Shown one piece after another: positions 53,629 to 62,676 of a stretch of 64,000 nucleotides of DNA (within the stretch, counting starts at the first letter, position 1; the number at the start of each line of letters is the position of its first letter). Source of the DNA: Lipingzhangella_A rawalii (GTDB lineage Bacteria; Actinomycetota; Actinomycetes; Streptosporangiales; Streptosporangiaceae); the NCBI RefSeq assembly GCF_031628175.1, contig NZ_JAVLVT010000003.1:248001-312000 (forward strand). Direction: 5' to 3'. The position numbers and the translations under genes were made by a program. Under the pieces are notes generated by a model. That model did not search any database. It had not been told where the DNA came from and was given only the letters and a program-made list of their open reading frames with translations.

Positions 53629-54150
53629 GTGGTACGCGCGAAGCCGAAGGGCACGGGCAAGAGCGACGTCGGCGCGCAGAGCACCCCGGCCACGCTGGCC
53701 GCGCGACGCGCGGGAATCGCCTTCAGCCTGCACACCTACGTTCCCCCCTCGGGCGGCGGGTCACTGAGTGAGGACGTGGCTACCGCGATCGGTATGCCCG
53801 CAGAGCAAGTCTTCAAGACCCTGGTTGTAACCGTGGACGAGCAACTGACCGTCGGGGTGTTGCCAGTGGGCAGCAGCCTGAACCTCAAGGCACTGGCCTC
53901 GACGGTCGGCGGCAAACGGGGAACCCTCGCGAACCAGGCTGCGGCCGAACGCGCGACCGGCTACGTACGCGGGGGGATCAGCCCGCTGGGCCAGCGCAGG
54001 CAGCTGCCCATCGTGGTGGACGGCTCCGCGCTGCGGCACGCAAGCATCTGTGTCTCCGCGGGGCGGCGGGGGCTACAGCTGGAGCTCTCACCGGTCGACC
54101 TGATCCGCGTGGCGGGCGCCCGGACCGGCTCTATCGCAGCTCAGGTGTAG
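53629..54150 (+). CDS. ybaK: Cys-tRNA(Pro)/Cys-tRNA(Cys) deacylase
   Basis: 173 residues. YbaK-fold editing domain with the catalytic-region Lys in QVFKTLVVTVD and the motifs LKALASTVGGKRGTLANQ and YVRGGISPLGQRRQLPIVVD. It hydrolyses cysteine mis-attached to tRNA-Pro. The GTG at 53629 is set by the ribosome site GGGAGG 8 bases before; the longer frame to 53569 is unsupported. Confidence 0.92.
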   Translation: MVRAKPKGTGKSDVGAQSTPATLAARRAGIAFSLHTYVPPSGGGSLSEDVATAIGMPAEQVFKTLVVTVDEQLTVGVLPVGSSLNLKALASTVGGKRGTLANQAAAERATGYVRGGISPLGQRRQLPIVVDGSALRHASICVSAGRRGLQLELSPVDLIRVAGARTGSIAAQV

Positions 54151-54277
54151 TCTTCCCTCGCCAGGAAGGATATTCCCGCGTCCGCATGCCCTGTGGCTCA
54201 GCGTCTCCTCCCCGAGTGGCACGCCAGGCACAGCAGCGGGTGGGGACCCATCGGGTCGGGACCGCGAAGGAGAGGTC

Positions 54278-55657
54278 ATGAGCAGCAGTGCGGCCACGGC
54301 AGCCACGGACACCAAGTCCCTGCGGGCGCGAATCCGGGCCATGATGCCCGAGGCGCGTCGGGAACTGGCCGAACTCGTCGCTTTCCGCTCGGTCGCCGAC
54401 CCGCAGCAGTACCCGCCCCAGGAATGCGCAGACGCCGCGAGATGGCTCCGGGACGCCCTGGTGGCGGCTGGCCTCTCCGAGGCCGCCCTGCATGAGACCC
54501 CGGACGGATCGACGGCCGTGATCGCGCGGCGGGCGGCGCCGGCCGGGGCGCCCACGGTACTGCTGTACTGTCACTACGACGTCCAGCCGCCACTCGACGA
54601 GGACGCCTGGAACACGCCCCCGTTCGAGCTGACCGAACGAGACGGGCGCTGGTACGGCCGAGGCGCCGCCGACTGCAAGGGCAGCGCGATCGCCCACCTC
54701 CTGGCGCTTCGGGCGCTCGGAGACGATCCGGGGATCGGGATCACCGTGGTTGCCGAGGGTTCGGAGGAGCAGGCCACCGGCGGGCTGGAGCGTTTCGTCA
54801 CCCAACACCCCGAGGAGCTGCGCGCCGACGCGATTCTGGTGTGCGACACCGGAAACGTGGCCGTGGGTGAACCCACCCTGACGACCTCGCTCCGCGGTGC
54901 GGTCGACGCCGAGGTGACCGTGTCCACCCTGGACGGTCCAATGCACTCGGGCATGTTCGGTGGTCCCGCCCCAGACGCGATGACGGCACTGGTACGGATG
55001 TTGGCGACGCTGCACGACACGGACGGCAGCACCACAGTGCGGGGGCTGGACAGTACCGGCACCTGGACCGGAGCGGACTACCCGGCTGAGCAGTTCCGTC
55101 GCGACGCCGGGGTGCGGCGCGGAGTACACCTGACCGGCTCGGGAACGGTCGCGGACCAGCTCTGGGCACGACCGGCGCTCACCGTGGTCGGCGTGGACTG
55201 CCCACCCGTGGTGGGTTCCGCAGCCGCGGTCCAGGCCACGGTTCGTGCCCGTCTGAACCTCCGGATCCCGCCCGGCGTGGACCCCGACACCGCCTACACG
55301 GCACTCGCGCGCCACCTGGAGGAGGTCGCCCCGTGGCAGGTTCAGGTCTCGATACGGCGCACCGCGTCGGGGCCTCCGTTCGAGGCGGACACGTCCGGTC
55401 CCGCCTACACCACCATGTGCGACGCCATGGCCAGTGCCTACGGGCGTAGGCCCGTGACCCAGGGCCAGGGCGGATCGATCCCGTTGTGCACCACACTCGC
55501 CCGCACCTACCCCGAAGCCGAGATCATGCTCCTGGGAGTGTGCGAGCCCCTGTGCCGGATCCATGCTCCCAACGAAAGTGTGGACCCCACCGAGATCGAA
55601 CGCACCGCCCTGAGTGAGGCCGTGTTTCTCCGCGACCTTCCCGCGGCGCTGCGTTAG
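54278..55657 (+). CDS. M20-family dipeptidase
   Basis: 459 residues. Zinc-site motifs: LLYCHYDVQPPLDEDAW, GRGAADCKGSAIAHLLALRAL and VVAEGSEEQATGG; lid domain in the middle (LRGAVDAEVTVSTLDGPMHSG). Cytosolic di/tripeptide hydrolase of the M20/M25/M40 group. The start at 54278 is an ATG preceded by AAGGAGAGG. No partner genes are apparent. Confidence 0.92.
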   Translation: MSSSAATAATDTKSLRARIRAMMPEARRELAELVAFRSVADPQQYPPQECADAARWLRDALVAAGLSEAALHETPDGSTAVIARRAAPAGAPTVLLYCHYDVQPPLDEDAWNTPPFELTERDGRWYGRGAADCKGSAIAHLLALRALGDDPGIGITVVAEGSEEQATGGLERFVTQHPEELRADAILVCDTGNVAVGEPTLTTSLRGAVDAEVTVSTLDGPMHSGMFGGPAPDAMTALVRMLATLHDTDGSTTVRGLDSTGTWTGADYPAEQFRRDAGVRRGVHLTGSGTVADQLWARPALTVVGVDCPPVVGSAAAVQATVRARLNLRIPPGVDPDTAYTALARHLEEVAPWQVQVSIRRTASGPPFEADTSGPAYTTMCDAMASAYGRRPVTQGQGGSIPLCTTLARTYPEAEIMLLGVCEPLCRIHAPNESVDPTEIERTALSEAVFLRDLPAALR

Positions 55658-55911
55658 GCCAGGTCTCTGGGGATGGTGTGGATACGGCAGCAGACGCGGC
55701 TCGGGTGCCCCGCGGGCCACCTCGCCCCGGAGCCCCACCCGTGCCTGCTTGGCACCGCCCGGCCAGAAAATCCCGCACACCGCGGCTAACGTGGCCCGCG
55801 CAGCGGTGGTATCCCTGCTCAGCTCGGGCACCCCGGCCCCTGGTCAACGCGGCTCGTGCTGAGGGTGCGGCGGGCACCGAGCCATCCTCCGGATATCCCA
55901 AGCAGCGGGGT

Positions 55912-56604
55912 CTAGCGTCCCGCCGGTTCGGCACCATCGCTGCCGTCTGTGCCATCGTCACCTGGGTCGACCCGGGGCGGCCTGGGGTGCTCCTGCTCCG
56001 CACTGCTGTCGCTGTACGGACTTGGCGGGGTGTGTGGGTACGACCCGGTGAGTTCGGCCAGGTGCCGCTCGATGCGGGCAAGCCGGGCGTCTACGGCCGC
56101 AATCTCGCCTCCGGAGGCGTTCTCTTCCTCCGGACGTAGCCGGACCAGCACCGCTCCCCCCGGCTCCAGGGTCACCCGCTCCGTGTCGGACATGTGGTCG
56201 GCTCCCTGTTTCTTGACCGCCTGGAGGACATCTGCGGGACGCAGGCCGAGGCGGCGCAGGGTGGCGTGGTCAAGGTGCCCGTCGTGGGCCAGGGTGGTCG
56301 GACTTCCTTCGAACAGTCTCCCCAGCGTGGGCCACGAGGCCGCGGCCCGCACCATCACGGCGTTTCCGGCCAGGAGTACGGCGGCTCCCAGCACCCCGCC
56401 GGTGACGGAGTAGTCCTCACCGATCAGCGCGTTCTGCACAATGTTGGACAACAGCAGCATCACCACCAGGTCGAAGGTGTTGAGCTGCGCGAGATCGCGT
56501 TTGCCGGCCAGCCGTAGGAGCACCACGATGGCCCCGTAGACGAGCACGGTCCGCAGCACCTTGTCCCATGGTGGAATCTCGATCACGAGTAGGTCCTGCC
56601 ACAT
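55912..56604 (-). CDS. DUF421 (YetF-like) membrane protein
   Basis: 230 residues. Three membrane segments (VLRTVLVYGAIVVLLRLAG, LNTFDLVVMLLLSNIVQNAL, GGVLGAAVLLAGNAVMV), then the DUF421 cytoplasmic domain LGRLFEGSPTTLAHDGHLD ... LGLRPADVLQAVKKQGA. Motif GKRDLAQLNTFDLVVMLL is the family signature. It ends in an acidic Pro-rich tail. Function unknown; probably a dimeric membrane assembly. Confidence 0.9.
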   Translation of the reverse strand: MWQDLLVIEIPPWDKVLRTVLVYGAIVVLLRLAGKRDLAQLNTFDLVVMLLLSNIVQNALIGEDYSVTGGVLGAAVLLAGNAVMVRAAASWPTLGRLFEGSPTTLAHDGHLDHATLRRLGLRPADVLQAVKKQGADHMSDTERVTLEPGGAVLVRLRPEEENASGGEIAAVDARLARIERHLAELTGSYPHTPPSPYSDSSAEQEHPRPPRVDPGDDGTDGSDGAEPAGR

Positions 56605-56717
56605 GTCCGCCCGCCTCCCGTTCTGCCACTGTCTGGCGGGGGAACGCTACCGAACGTGCTGTGCATCCGCCGTACGCAACACGGTCGTCGCTGGCACGGT
56701 GCGGTCGGGCGGGCGGG

Positions 56718-57662
56718 TCAGGTGGTGCAGTCGCGGGTGAGGGCCGCGAGCACGCGGGACGGGCTGGGACGGCCCAACCGTTCTGCCATCCATAGGCTCA
56801 GTCGCGACAGTGCGTCCAGATCAACACCGTGCTCGATTCCCAGGCCAGTGAGCAGCCAGACCAGATCTTCGGTCGCGAGATTTCCGGTGGCACTTCCAGC
56901 GTAGGGGCAGCCACCGATCCCCCCGGCAGAACTGTCGAACTCGGTGACCCCCGCGGCCAGGGCCGCGGTGACGTTGGCCAGTGCCTGACCATAGGTGTCG
57001 TGGAAATGCATCGCCAGCCGCTCGGGCTCCAGACCGGCAGCGCGCAGTGCATCGATGAGGGCCGTGACATGTCCGGGGGTTGCCACCCCGATGGTGTCGC
57101 CGATCGATATCGATGCGCAGCCCATCTCCCGCAGCCGCACGGCCACCGAAACCACCTGGTCCATGGGCACCTGCCCCTCCCAGGGGTCCCCGAAGCACAT
57201 GGACACGTATCCACGAACCGGAACCTGCTGTTCCTGCGCTGCGGCGACCACCGGAGCGAACATCTCCAGGGCGGCATCCACGCCCCGGTTCAGGTTGCGC
57301 TGCGCGAAGGTCTCGGTGGCACTGGCGAACACGGCCACCTCCCGCGCACCCGCGGCGAGGGCCCGCTCCAGGCCACGTTCGTTGGGCACCAGCACCGGCA
57401 TGCGTGTTCGAGAGGCCTCAACGAGCGCACCCGAGGTCACGTCGTGGGCGTCCGCCAGCTGGGGGACCCAGCGCGGAGACACGAAGCTGGCGATCTCGAC
57501 AGCGGGAAGCCCCGCGGCCACCAGGCCGCGAATGAACTCCAGCTTGTCCGCCGTCGGTACAACCGACTTCTCGATTTGGAGGCCATCCCGCGGGCCGACC
57601 TCGTAGATCCGCACCTTCGTGGGCATGCCGGCCTGGGGAACGACGGCGGGCAGAGCAGACAT
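56718..57662 (-). CDS. hydroxymethylglutaryl-CoA lyase
   Basis: 314 residues, TIM-barrel. Motifs EVGPRDGLQIEKSVV (catalytic Arg and Asp), AVEIASFVSPRWVPQLAD, FHDTYGQALANVTAALAAGV and the signature loop SAGGIGGCPYAGSATGNLAT with the active-site Cys. Cleaves HMG-CoA to acetoacetate and acetyl-CoA in leucine degradation. It is not next to other leucine-degradation genes here. Confidence 0.93.
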   Translation of the reverse strand: MSALPAVVPQAGMPTKVRIYEVGPRDGLQIEKSVVPTADKLEFIRGLVAAGLPAVEIASFVSPRWVPQLADAHDVTSGALVEASRTRMPVLVPNERGLERALAAGAREVAVFASATETFAQRNLNRGVDAALEMFAPVVAAAQEQQVPVRGYVSMCFGDPWEGQVPMDQVVSVAVRLREMGCASISIGDTIGVATPGHVTALIDALRAAGLEPERLAMHFHDTYGQALANVTAALAAGVTEFDSSAGGIGGCPYAGSATGNLATEDLVWLLTGLGIEHGVDLDALSRLSLWMAERLGRPSPSRVLAALTRDCTT

Positions 57663-57830
57663 CAGACCTCCTGGCCGCTACGGCTAGCTGTGTGGCCCAC
57701 GCTACGGCAGCGTGCCCACACCAACTGCCGACCCCGGCGAGGCGAGAGCGCGGGGCCAAGGAATGGTTTCGGACCGCTTTCGGGTCAGGGAGAGCCACTC
57801 CCTCATCCGAAAGCGTTCAAGAAACACTCC

Positions 57831-58631
57831 CTAGCTCTCCTCCGGCTTCGGCTTGACGACTCTGATCTTGGACTGGCGATGCGGACGCTCTTCCCAGTCC
57901 TCCCGGAACTCGGCGTGGAAACCGAGCTCCTCGGCCAGGGACAACAGGGTCTCGGTGCGGAAGTAGTAGTCCTCCCGCAACACCTGGTACTCGGCTCCCG
58001 AGGTGCGGTTGAAGGTGAAGTCGAAGAAGCCCCCCGGCACCAGAACCCGGTGAATGTGGGTCAGGCACTCCCGCAGAACGTCCAGTGGGCAGTGCGAGAA
58101 GACACTGTGTGCGTGGGCGACCGTGAAATGCTCGCTGGGCAGGAACTCGAAGGTGAGGTCGGCGACCATGGTCAGGTACGGCATACGGTCCTGGAGGCCA
58201 CGCTCGCTCAGGGTTCGCTGCGCGTGTACGAGGATGTCCGGCGAGATGTCCACCCCGTAGTAGTGGCCGGGCTCCAGGTATTCGATGAATCTCCACCCGG
58301 CCCGGAGATTGCCGCAGCCGATCTCGAGCATACGGTCCGACGGCGTGAGACCGTGCTCCACCAGATAGTCGAACTGCATCTGCCCCAGGGCGAGCCAACG
58401 TTCCTCACTCGCGCTGCCCACGGCTTTGTGTGGGCTGCGTGCAGCGTCGTCGGCCATGACGGCCCGGTAGTAGCTGACGTGGTCCCGATGCCGAAGACGC
58501 AGCATCGTATCCCGTGCCGTGCGGCGCAGATAGGGGTAGATCCGCCCCGGATTGCGTGCGGCATGGTGCAGTCTGCCCAGCAGACCACGCCGCCGCCGGT
58601 CGGTCTCGTGCTGAGAGTTCATCTCGACCAT
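57831..58631 (-). CDS. SAM-dependent methyltransferase (class I)
   Basis: 266 residues. SAM-binding motif I MLEIGCGNLRAGWRFIEYLEPG, then YYGVDISPDILVHAQRTL, and motif IV region FTVAHAHSVFSHCPLDVLREC with HRVLVPGGFFDFTFN. The N-terminal 80 residues are basic and helical. Substrate unknown. The start is ambiguous (58631 or 58622). It is divergent from the LCP gene. Confidence 0.85.
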   Translation of the reverse strand: MVEMNSQHETDRRRRGLLGRLHHAARNPGRIYPYLRRTARDTMLRLRHRDHVSYYRAVMADDAARSPHKAVGSASEERWLALGQMQFDYLVEHGLTPSDRMLEIGCGNLRAGWRFIEYLEPGHYYGVDISPDILVHAQRTLSERGLQDRMPYLTMVADLTFEFLPSEHFTVAHAHSVFSHCPLDVLRECLTHIHRVLVPGGFFDFTFNRTSGAEYQVLREDYYFRTETLLSLAEELGFHAEFREDWEERPHRQSKIRVVKPKPEES

Positions 58632-58778
58632 GCTAGACCACCGAGACACCGACTATGGAACCCTGTGTGATCACGAAACCACGGTTTCCGCGGACTCCGA
58701 GTTCCAGGCCTCCCGGCACCCTCGGCCGGTTCGGGATGTCACCGGCACGGGGCGCTGTCTCCGGGAAATCCGAATCCC

Positions 58779-58807
58779 ATACAATTACATAGAGTAACTA
58801 AAATACT
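58779..58807 (+). promoter_or_regulatory. AT-rich promoter-like patch
   Basis: Bases 58779-58807 are about 80% A/T in a genome of roughly 70% GC. The patch includes TTACAT (58785) and TAAAAT (58799-58804). It lies between the divergent methyltransferase and LCP genes, 71 bases before the LCP start. A promoter or a site for an AT-binding protein (Lsr2-like) is possible. Confidence 0.35.
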
Positions 58808-58877
58808 ACGGAAGGTCGGACCCGGCGTTTGTCTCGATCGACCATCCGGGCGGCACGCGAGAAGGCGCAGTGATCAC

Positions 58878-60227
58878 ATGCCAGAGGCTCCGGGCGAAAC
58901 ACGCCCCACATCTTCCCCCGACACCCGCCGCGGCCACTGGAAGCGCTGGGCCGGGTGGGTCGCGGTGACACTCGGCGTCCTGCTGTTCGCCGGGGCGGCA
59001 GGACTCTACGGATACTACTGGAATCTGCGCTCGACCATGGACGCCCACGACCTGGAGGACACCCTAGCCGAGGAAGAACGGCCACCCAAGATCGGCGATG
59101 ACGTCACGGTTCTCCTGATCGGATCGGACGGCAACGACGGTCACGACGGTCAGTACGGCGGCCAGGACTTCGAGGGAGAACGGGCGGACACGCTGCTTCT
59201 GGTACACATCTCTCCCGAGCGGGAGTCGGTCACCGCCGTCAACTTCCCGCGTGACTCCCTGGTCCAACTCCCCGAATGTGCCCCGTACGAGGACACCGAG
59301 GGAACCGCCGGCTACTACGGCATGATCAACGCATCGCTGTTCCACGGCGGCCCACCGTGTGTGGTCAAAACCATCGAAACACTCACCGATATCCGGGTTG
59401 ACCACTTCGCCCACGTGGGATTCGCCGGCTTCGAGGACATGGTGGATGCGATCGGCGGGGTGGAAATGTGCCTGCCGGAGCCCGTTCAGGACGAGCGTGC
59501 GCACCTCGACCTCGATGCCGGTCTCCAGACTCTGGACGGCGCGGACGCCCTGTCCTTCGTACGCGCCCGCTATGAGATCGGAGATGGCGGGGACCAGGGG
59601 CGAATCGACCGGCAGCAGATGTTCCTGGCCGCGCTGGCCAACGAAGTCAGCGGAGGAGGCCTGCTGACCGAACCCAGCCAGATGGTGGCGCTGCTGGACG
59701 CGGTCTCCGAGCACACCAGCACCGACAGCGACCTTGGGCTGGACCGGATCCTGTCCATCGCCTCCACCCTGGCCGACGTCGACCTCAACGACATCGTCTT
59801 CTACACCGTTCCCAACTGGCAGGCCCCCAGCGACCCGAACCGGGTCGTCTGGAACGAGGATCTGGCCGAACCCCTGTTCCACGCGGTGGCACACGATCAA
59901 CCCATCGACAGCGTGACCCGCGCCGACCTCGAAAACACCACGGACGGGGAACCGGACCCGGGGTCCAGCCCCACGTTCCCGCCCGATACGACGCCGGGGG
60001 CCGCTGCCACGCCCACTCCCTCCTACCCCGCACAGGAGGAGCCACACGATCCGCCGGAGGACACCGAGGACGGAGACGGCGACGGCGACGGCGAAGAAAC
60101 AGTCATCGACGACACCGGCGACGCGATCGGCTACCGCGACGGAACCGCCAACCCCTGCACCGATGGCCTGGGCACCGGAACCGACGATGAACGCGAGAAC
60201 GAGAACACCGACGCGGACGCGCGCTGA
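58878..60227 (+). CDS. LytR-CpsA-Psr (LCP) family ligase
   Basis: 449 residues. One membrane anchor (about residues 27-47: WVAVTLGVLLFAGAAGLYGY), extracellular LCP domain with the pyrophosphate-binding motif ERADTLLLVHISPERESVTA, NFPRDSLVQLP, and the Arg-rich active-site stretch DALSFVRARYEIGDGGDQGR-IDRQQ. LCP enzymes attach wall polymers such as teichoic acids or arabinogalactan to peptidoglycan. The C-terminal 110 residues are an acidic Pro-rich tail, unusually long. GTG/ATG start uncertain by a few codons. Confidence 0.9.
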   Translation: MPEAPGETRPTSSPDTRRGHWKRWAGWVAVTLGVLLFAGAAGLYGYYWNLRSTMDAHDLEDTLAEEERPPKIGDDVTVLLIGSDGNDGHDGQYGGQDFEGERADTLLLVHISPERESVTAVNFPRDSLVQLPECAPYEDTEGTAGYYGMINASLFHGGPPCVVKTIETLTDIRVDHFAHVGFAGFEDMVDAIGGVEMCLPEPVQDERAHLDLDAGLQTLDGADALSFVRARYEIGDGGDQGRIDRQQMFLAALANEVSGGGLLTEPSQMVALLDAVSEHTSTDSDLGLDRILSIASTLADVDLNDIVFYTVPNWQAPSDPNRVVWNEDLAEPLFHAVAHDQPIDSVTRADLENTTDGEPDPGSSPTFPPDTTPGAAATPTPSYPAQEEPHDPPEDTEDGDGDGDGEETVIDDTGDAIGYRDGTANPCTDGLGTGTDDERENENTDADAR

Positions 60228-60236
60228 CCACGGGCA

Positions 60237-60271
60237 TGGCCGGCCCACCCCTGGCTGGGGTGGGCCGGCCA
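60237..60271. terminator. 15-bp perfect hairpin, bidirectional terminator
   Basis: Arms 60237-60251 and 60257-60271 (TGGCCGGCCCACCCC and its complement) are perfect over 15 bases with the loop TGGCT. It lies between the LCP gene and the converging acidic gene. Confidence 0.75.
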
Positions 60272-60302
60272 GCGCCCCTCTCCCTGATGGTTCGTAAAAC
60301 CG

Positions 60303-60755
60303 CTAGCTGACGAGCGAGTCCGCGGCGGCGGCAACCGTCTCCTCGGTCACGGCCCCGGCCTCGTCGACCGCAGCGGACACGTCGGAGACCACGTCCTCCT
60401 CGTGCGCGTGCTGAGCCTCGACCGCGCCCGGCTCGGCCGGCAGGGTTTCGGCAGCCTCACTGTCCTGCACCACGCCGTCCACAAGGGCGTTGGCCTCGTC
60501 CAGCGTCTCGGTCACCTCGGAGGGCACTGCCTCGTCCGGCTGCGCCAACAGTTCTTGGTCGTAGCCCGTCGGGGCGTCCTGGTGCACGGCGTCAACGTCG
60601 GTTCCGGCACTGGCTGTGTTGCCAGCGGGCTCGGCGACATCGAGCAGCTCGGACAGTTCATCGAGCGAGCCATCCAGCAGCTCATTGTCGACGTCAGCGA
60701 CGTCACCCAGGAGTTCGGTGAGCTCATCATCGGCGGCCCCCAACCCCGCGCCCAT
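60303..60755 (-). CDS. acidic hypothetical protein, 150 residues
   Basis: Extremely acidic and nearly free of Lys and Arg; composed of Ala/Asp/Glu/Val/Leu with the repeated pattern DELTELLGDVADVDNELL and DGSLDELSELLDVA near the start. Probably helical and soluble or secreted by an unrecognised route. No family recognised. The ATG at 60755 has no ribosome site and is immediately next to repeat island 3, so the true start may be lost or lie inside. Composition differs strongly from its neighbours. Confidence 0.5.
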   Translation of the reverse strand: MGAGLGAADDELTELLGDVADVDNELLDGSLDELSELLDVAEPAGNTASAGTDVDAVHQDAPTGYDQELLAQPDEAVPSEVTETLDEANALVDGVVQDSEAAETLPAEPGAVEAQHAHEEDVVSDVSAAVDEAGAVTEETVAAAADSLVS

Positions 60756-61707
60756 GGTTGGCCGCTGGGCCGGAAAGTGCGTCCCCCCGGGTAGCGGGAT
60801 GCACCCCACGGGCACCGTTACCCCCACCGCTGGCCGTCGTGCGGGGGCAGTGTGTTCTCCGCCGGCGGTGGGAGGTCGCCACGGGCACCGCCGCCCCCAC
60901 CGTTGGCCGTCGTGCGGGGGAGCGCCGCCAGGGCGCGACGCCGCCGGCGGCCGAGACGGCGCGTGCTCCTAACCACGCACCGCCACCAGCACCCTCCCCA
61001 GCCCTCCGGCCCGGCACAACGCCCCCAGCACACCCCGCACCCGCGCCCCACCGACCGCTGGGCCGGAGAGTGCGCTCCCTCGGGGTGCGGGGGACCGCCC
61101 GCGGCCCACAGCCGCCCCCACCGTTGGCCGTCGTGCGGGGGAGCGCCGCCAGGGCGCGACGCCGCCGGCGGCCGAGACGGTGCGCGCCCCTAGCCACGCA
61201 CCGCCACCAGCACCCTCCCCAGCCCTCCGGCCCGGCACAACGCCCCCAGCACACCCCGCACCCGCGCCCCACCGACCGCTGGGCCGGAGTGTGTTCTCCC
61301 CCGGGTTGGGGGGGACCCCCCACGGCCACCACCGCCCCCACCGTTGGCCGTCGTGCGGGGAGCGCCCCCAGGGCGCGACGCCGCCGGCGGCCGAGACGAC
61401 GCGCGCCCCTAACCACGCACCGCCACCACATCCCCGGACGAACCGGGCGCGAGGACGCCTCCAACCGTCCGACGGATAGTGACCGCGGGCCGGCCTCGGG
61501 ACTGGTGACACCGGGGGAGCACCCCCACCACGGCCCACGGACGGATGCGGCTGCGTTCCCTCGGGCCTCCCACACACGGACCGGCACGCATCGGCGCAGC
61601 CAACAGCCCCCATGCGGCATCCGGGGAGAGTGCCCGGTTCCCAGCCCGCGCCCACCGGAGCGACCCGACCAGCACCGCAGCCCGCAGACACGCCAAAAAG
61701 GGGTGCC
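60756..61707. repeat. Palindromic repeat island 3 with 220-bp tandem array
   Basis: The core CGYTGGCCGTCGTGCGGGG occurs at 60828, 60901, 61122 and 61342. From 60901 the spacing is 221 and 220 bases and the sequence between copies is nearly identical, so 60901-61121, 61122-61341 and a partial third unit (to about 61435) form a tandem array. Each unit carries the palindrome GCCGCCGGCGGC and an agcgcc inner stem. The right edge 61640-61702 resembles 23004-23065 inverted. No gene is convincing; the long opposite-strand frames repeat with the units. Confidence 0.8.
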
Positions 61708-62412
61708 CTAGGCTACCCCGCTGGCCGAGGAGCGGTACCCGCCCTCGGCGAACACGGACAACGCATCCGGGTCCAGCACCATGATCCGGCCACGCCGGAG
61801 CCGAACCAGCCCGTGGTCGGCGATCTCCCCCAGCGCTTTCGTGGCGTGTTCCCGGGTGGTGCCCACCAGCGCTGCCAGCTGCTCATGCGTGAGCCGGATC
61901 GGCGCCAGGCGCCCCGGGCGCCGATCCGGGACGGCCAGGCTCACCAGGGTCCCCGCCGTGCGTTCGGCCACCGTCTTGCCGTAGGCGTCGGCGAGGCGCT
62001 GCTCCAGCTCCCCGATTCGCGCCCCGATCCGCTCGGCGATGCGGGTGGCGACGCGGGGATCGGCCAGAAGTAGCCGTTGCACATCGGTGCGGCTCATCAG
62101 GCACAGGGTTCCGTCCTGGAGGGACTCGGCCCAGGTGCCGGACATGTGCAGCCCCAGGAGGTCCATTTCCCCGAAGATCGTGCCCGGCCCCGCGATTCCC
62201 GTCGTGACGGTCCGCCCGTCCGGCAGGATTCGGTAGAGCCGCACCTGGCCACTCTTCACGATGTACAGGGTGGCCGCCCGCGTTCCCGGGGAGTACACGA
62301 TCTCCCCGGAGCGCATCTCCTCCGCCGGTGCCTGCGCCCCGATCGCTTCCATCTCCGCTGGAGACAGGTCCGCAAAGAGTTCCACCTCGGACAGACACCA
62401 CTGCTCGTCCAC
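61708..62412 (-). CDS. Crp/Fnr-family transcriptional regulator
   Basis: 234 residues. Cyclic-nucleotide-binding beta-roll (SGEIVYSPGTRAATLYIVKSG, GPGTIFGEMDLLGLHMSGTW), dimer helix, and winged HTH LTHEQLAALVGTTREHATKALGEIADHGL. The cAMP-pocket residues are partly replaced (GEMDLL where Crp has GELGLF), so the ligand is uncertain. No Fe-S cysteines as in Fnr. The GTG at 62412 has GAGGAGG upstream. Divergent from the RND gene, which it may control. Confidence 0.85.
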   Translation of the reverse strand: MDEQWCLSEVELFADLSPAEMEAIGAQAPAEEMRSGEIVYSPGTRAATLYIVKSGQVRLYRILPDGRTVTTGIAGPGTIFGEMDLLGLHMSGTWAESLQDGTLCLMSRTDVQRLLLADPRVATRIAERIGARIGELEQRLADAYGKTVAERTAGTLVSLAVPDRRPGRLAPIRLTHEQLAALVGTTREHATKALGEIADHGLVRLRRGRIMVLDPDALSVFAEGGYRSSASGVA

Positions 62413-62661
62413 GGATCCTCCTCGCGCAACACTCCGGGATGTGCCCGGAGACGGGTACTCCCGCACCCCTGACTGGACTCGGGGTTTGCTCCACCCACGG
62501 TTTCGGCCCGTCTACATCGAAAGTATCCCCCTGCGGTGGGGGGGTGATCCACCCAAAGTTGTCCCCAAGTCGAGCCTGTGGGTGGACGTCCCGGAAGGCC
62601 CGTACTCGCGAGAATGACCGCGAACGTGCACCCCTTTGCCCCTGAACTCCGGGAGAACAGG

Positions 62662-62676
62662 ATGACCCCCCAATGA
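62662..62676 (+). promoter_or_regulatory. minicistron overlapping the RND start
   Basis: ATG at 62662 opens a 4-codon frame (MTPQ) whose TGA overlaps the RND ATG at 62673 (ATGA). AGGA lies directly before the minicistron, so reinitiation could set RND translation. Equally it may be chance. Confidence 0.3.

Noticed and set aside
56829..58670. 613-codon open frame on the plus strand
   Set aside because: Antisense shadow of HMG-CoA lyase and the methyltransferase, both with clear family motifs; the product lacks domain features.
60828..61360. Possible CRISPR array
   Set aside because: Spacing is 73 then about 220 bases, the intervening sequence is itself repeated, and there are no cas genes.
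60758..61711. 317-codon frame and its mirror frames in repeat island 3
   Set aside because: The peptide repeats with the 220-bp units and is Pro/Arg/Ala low-complexity; explained by repeat DNA of high GC.
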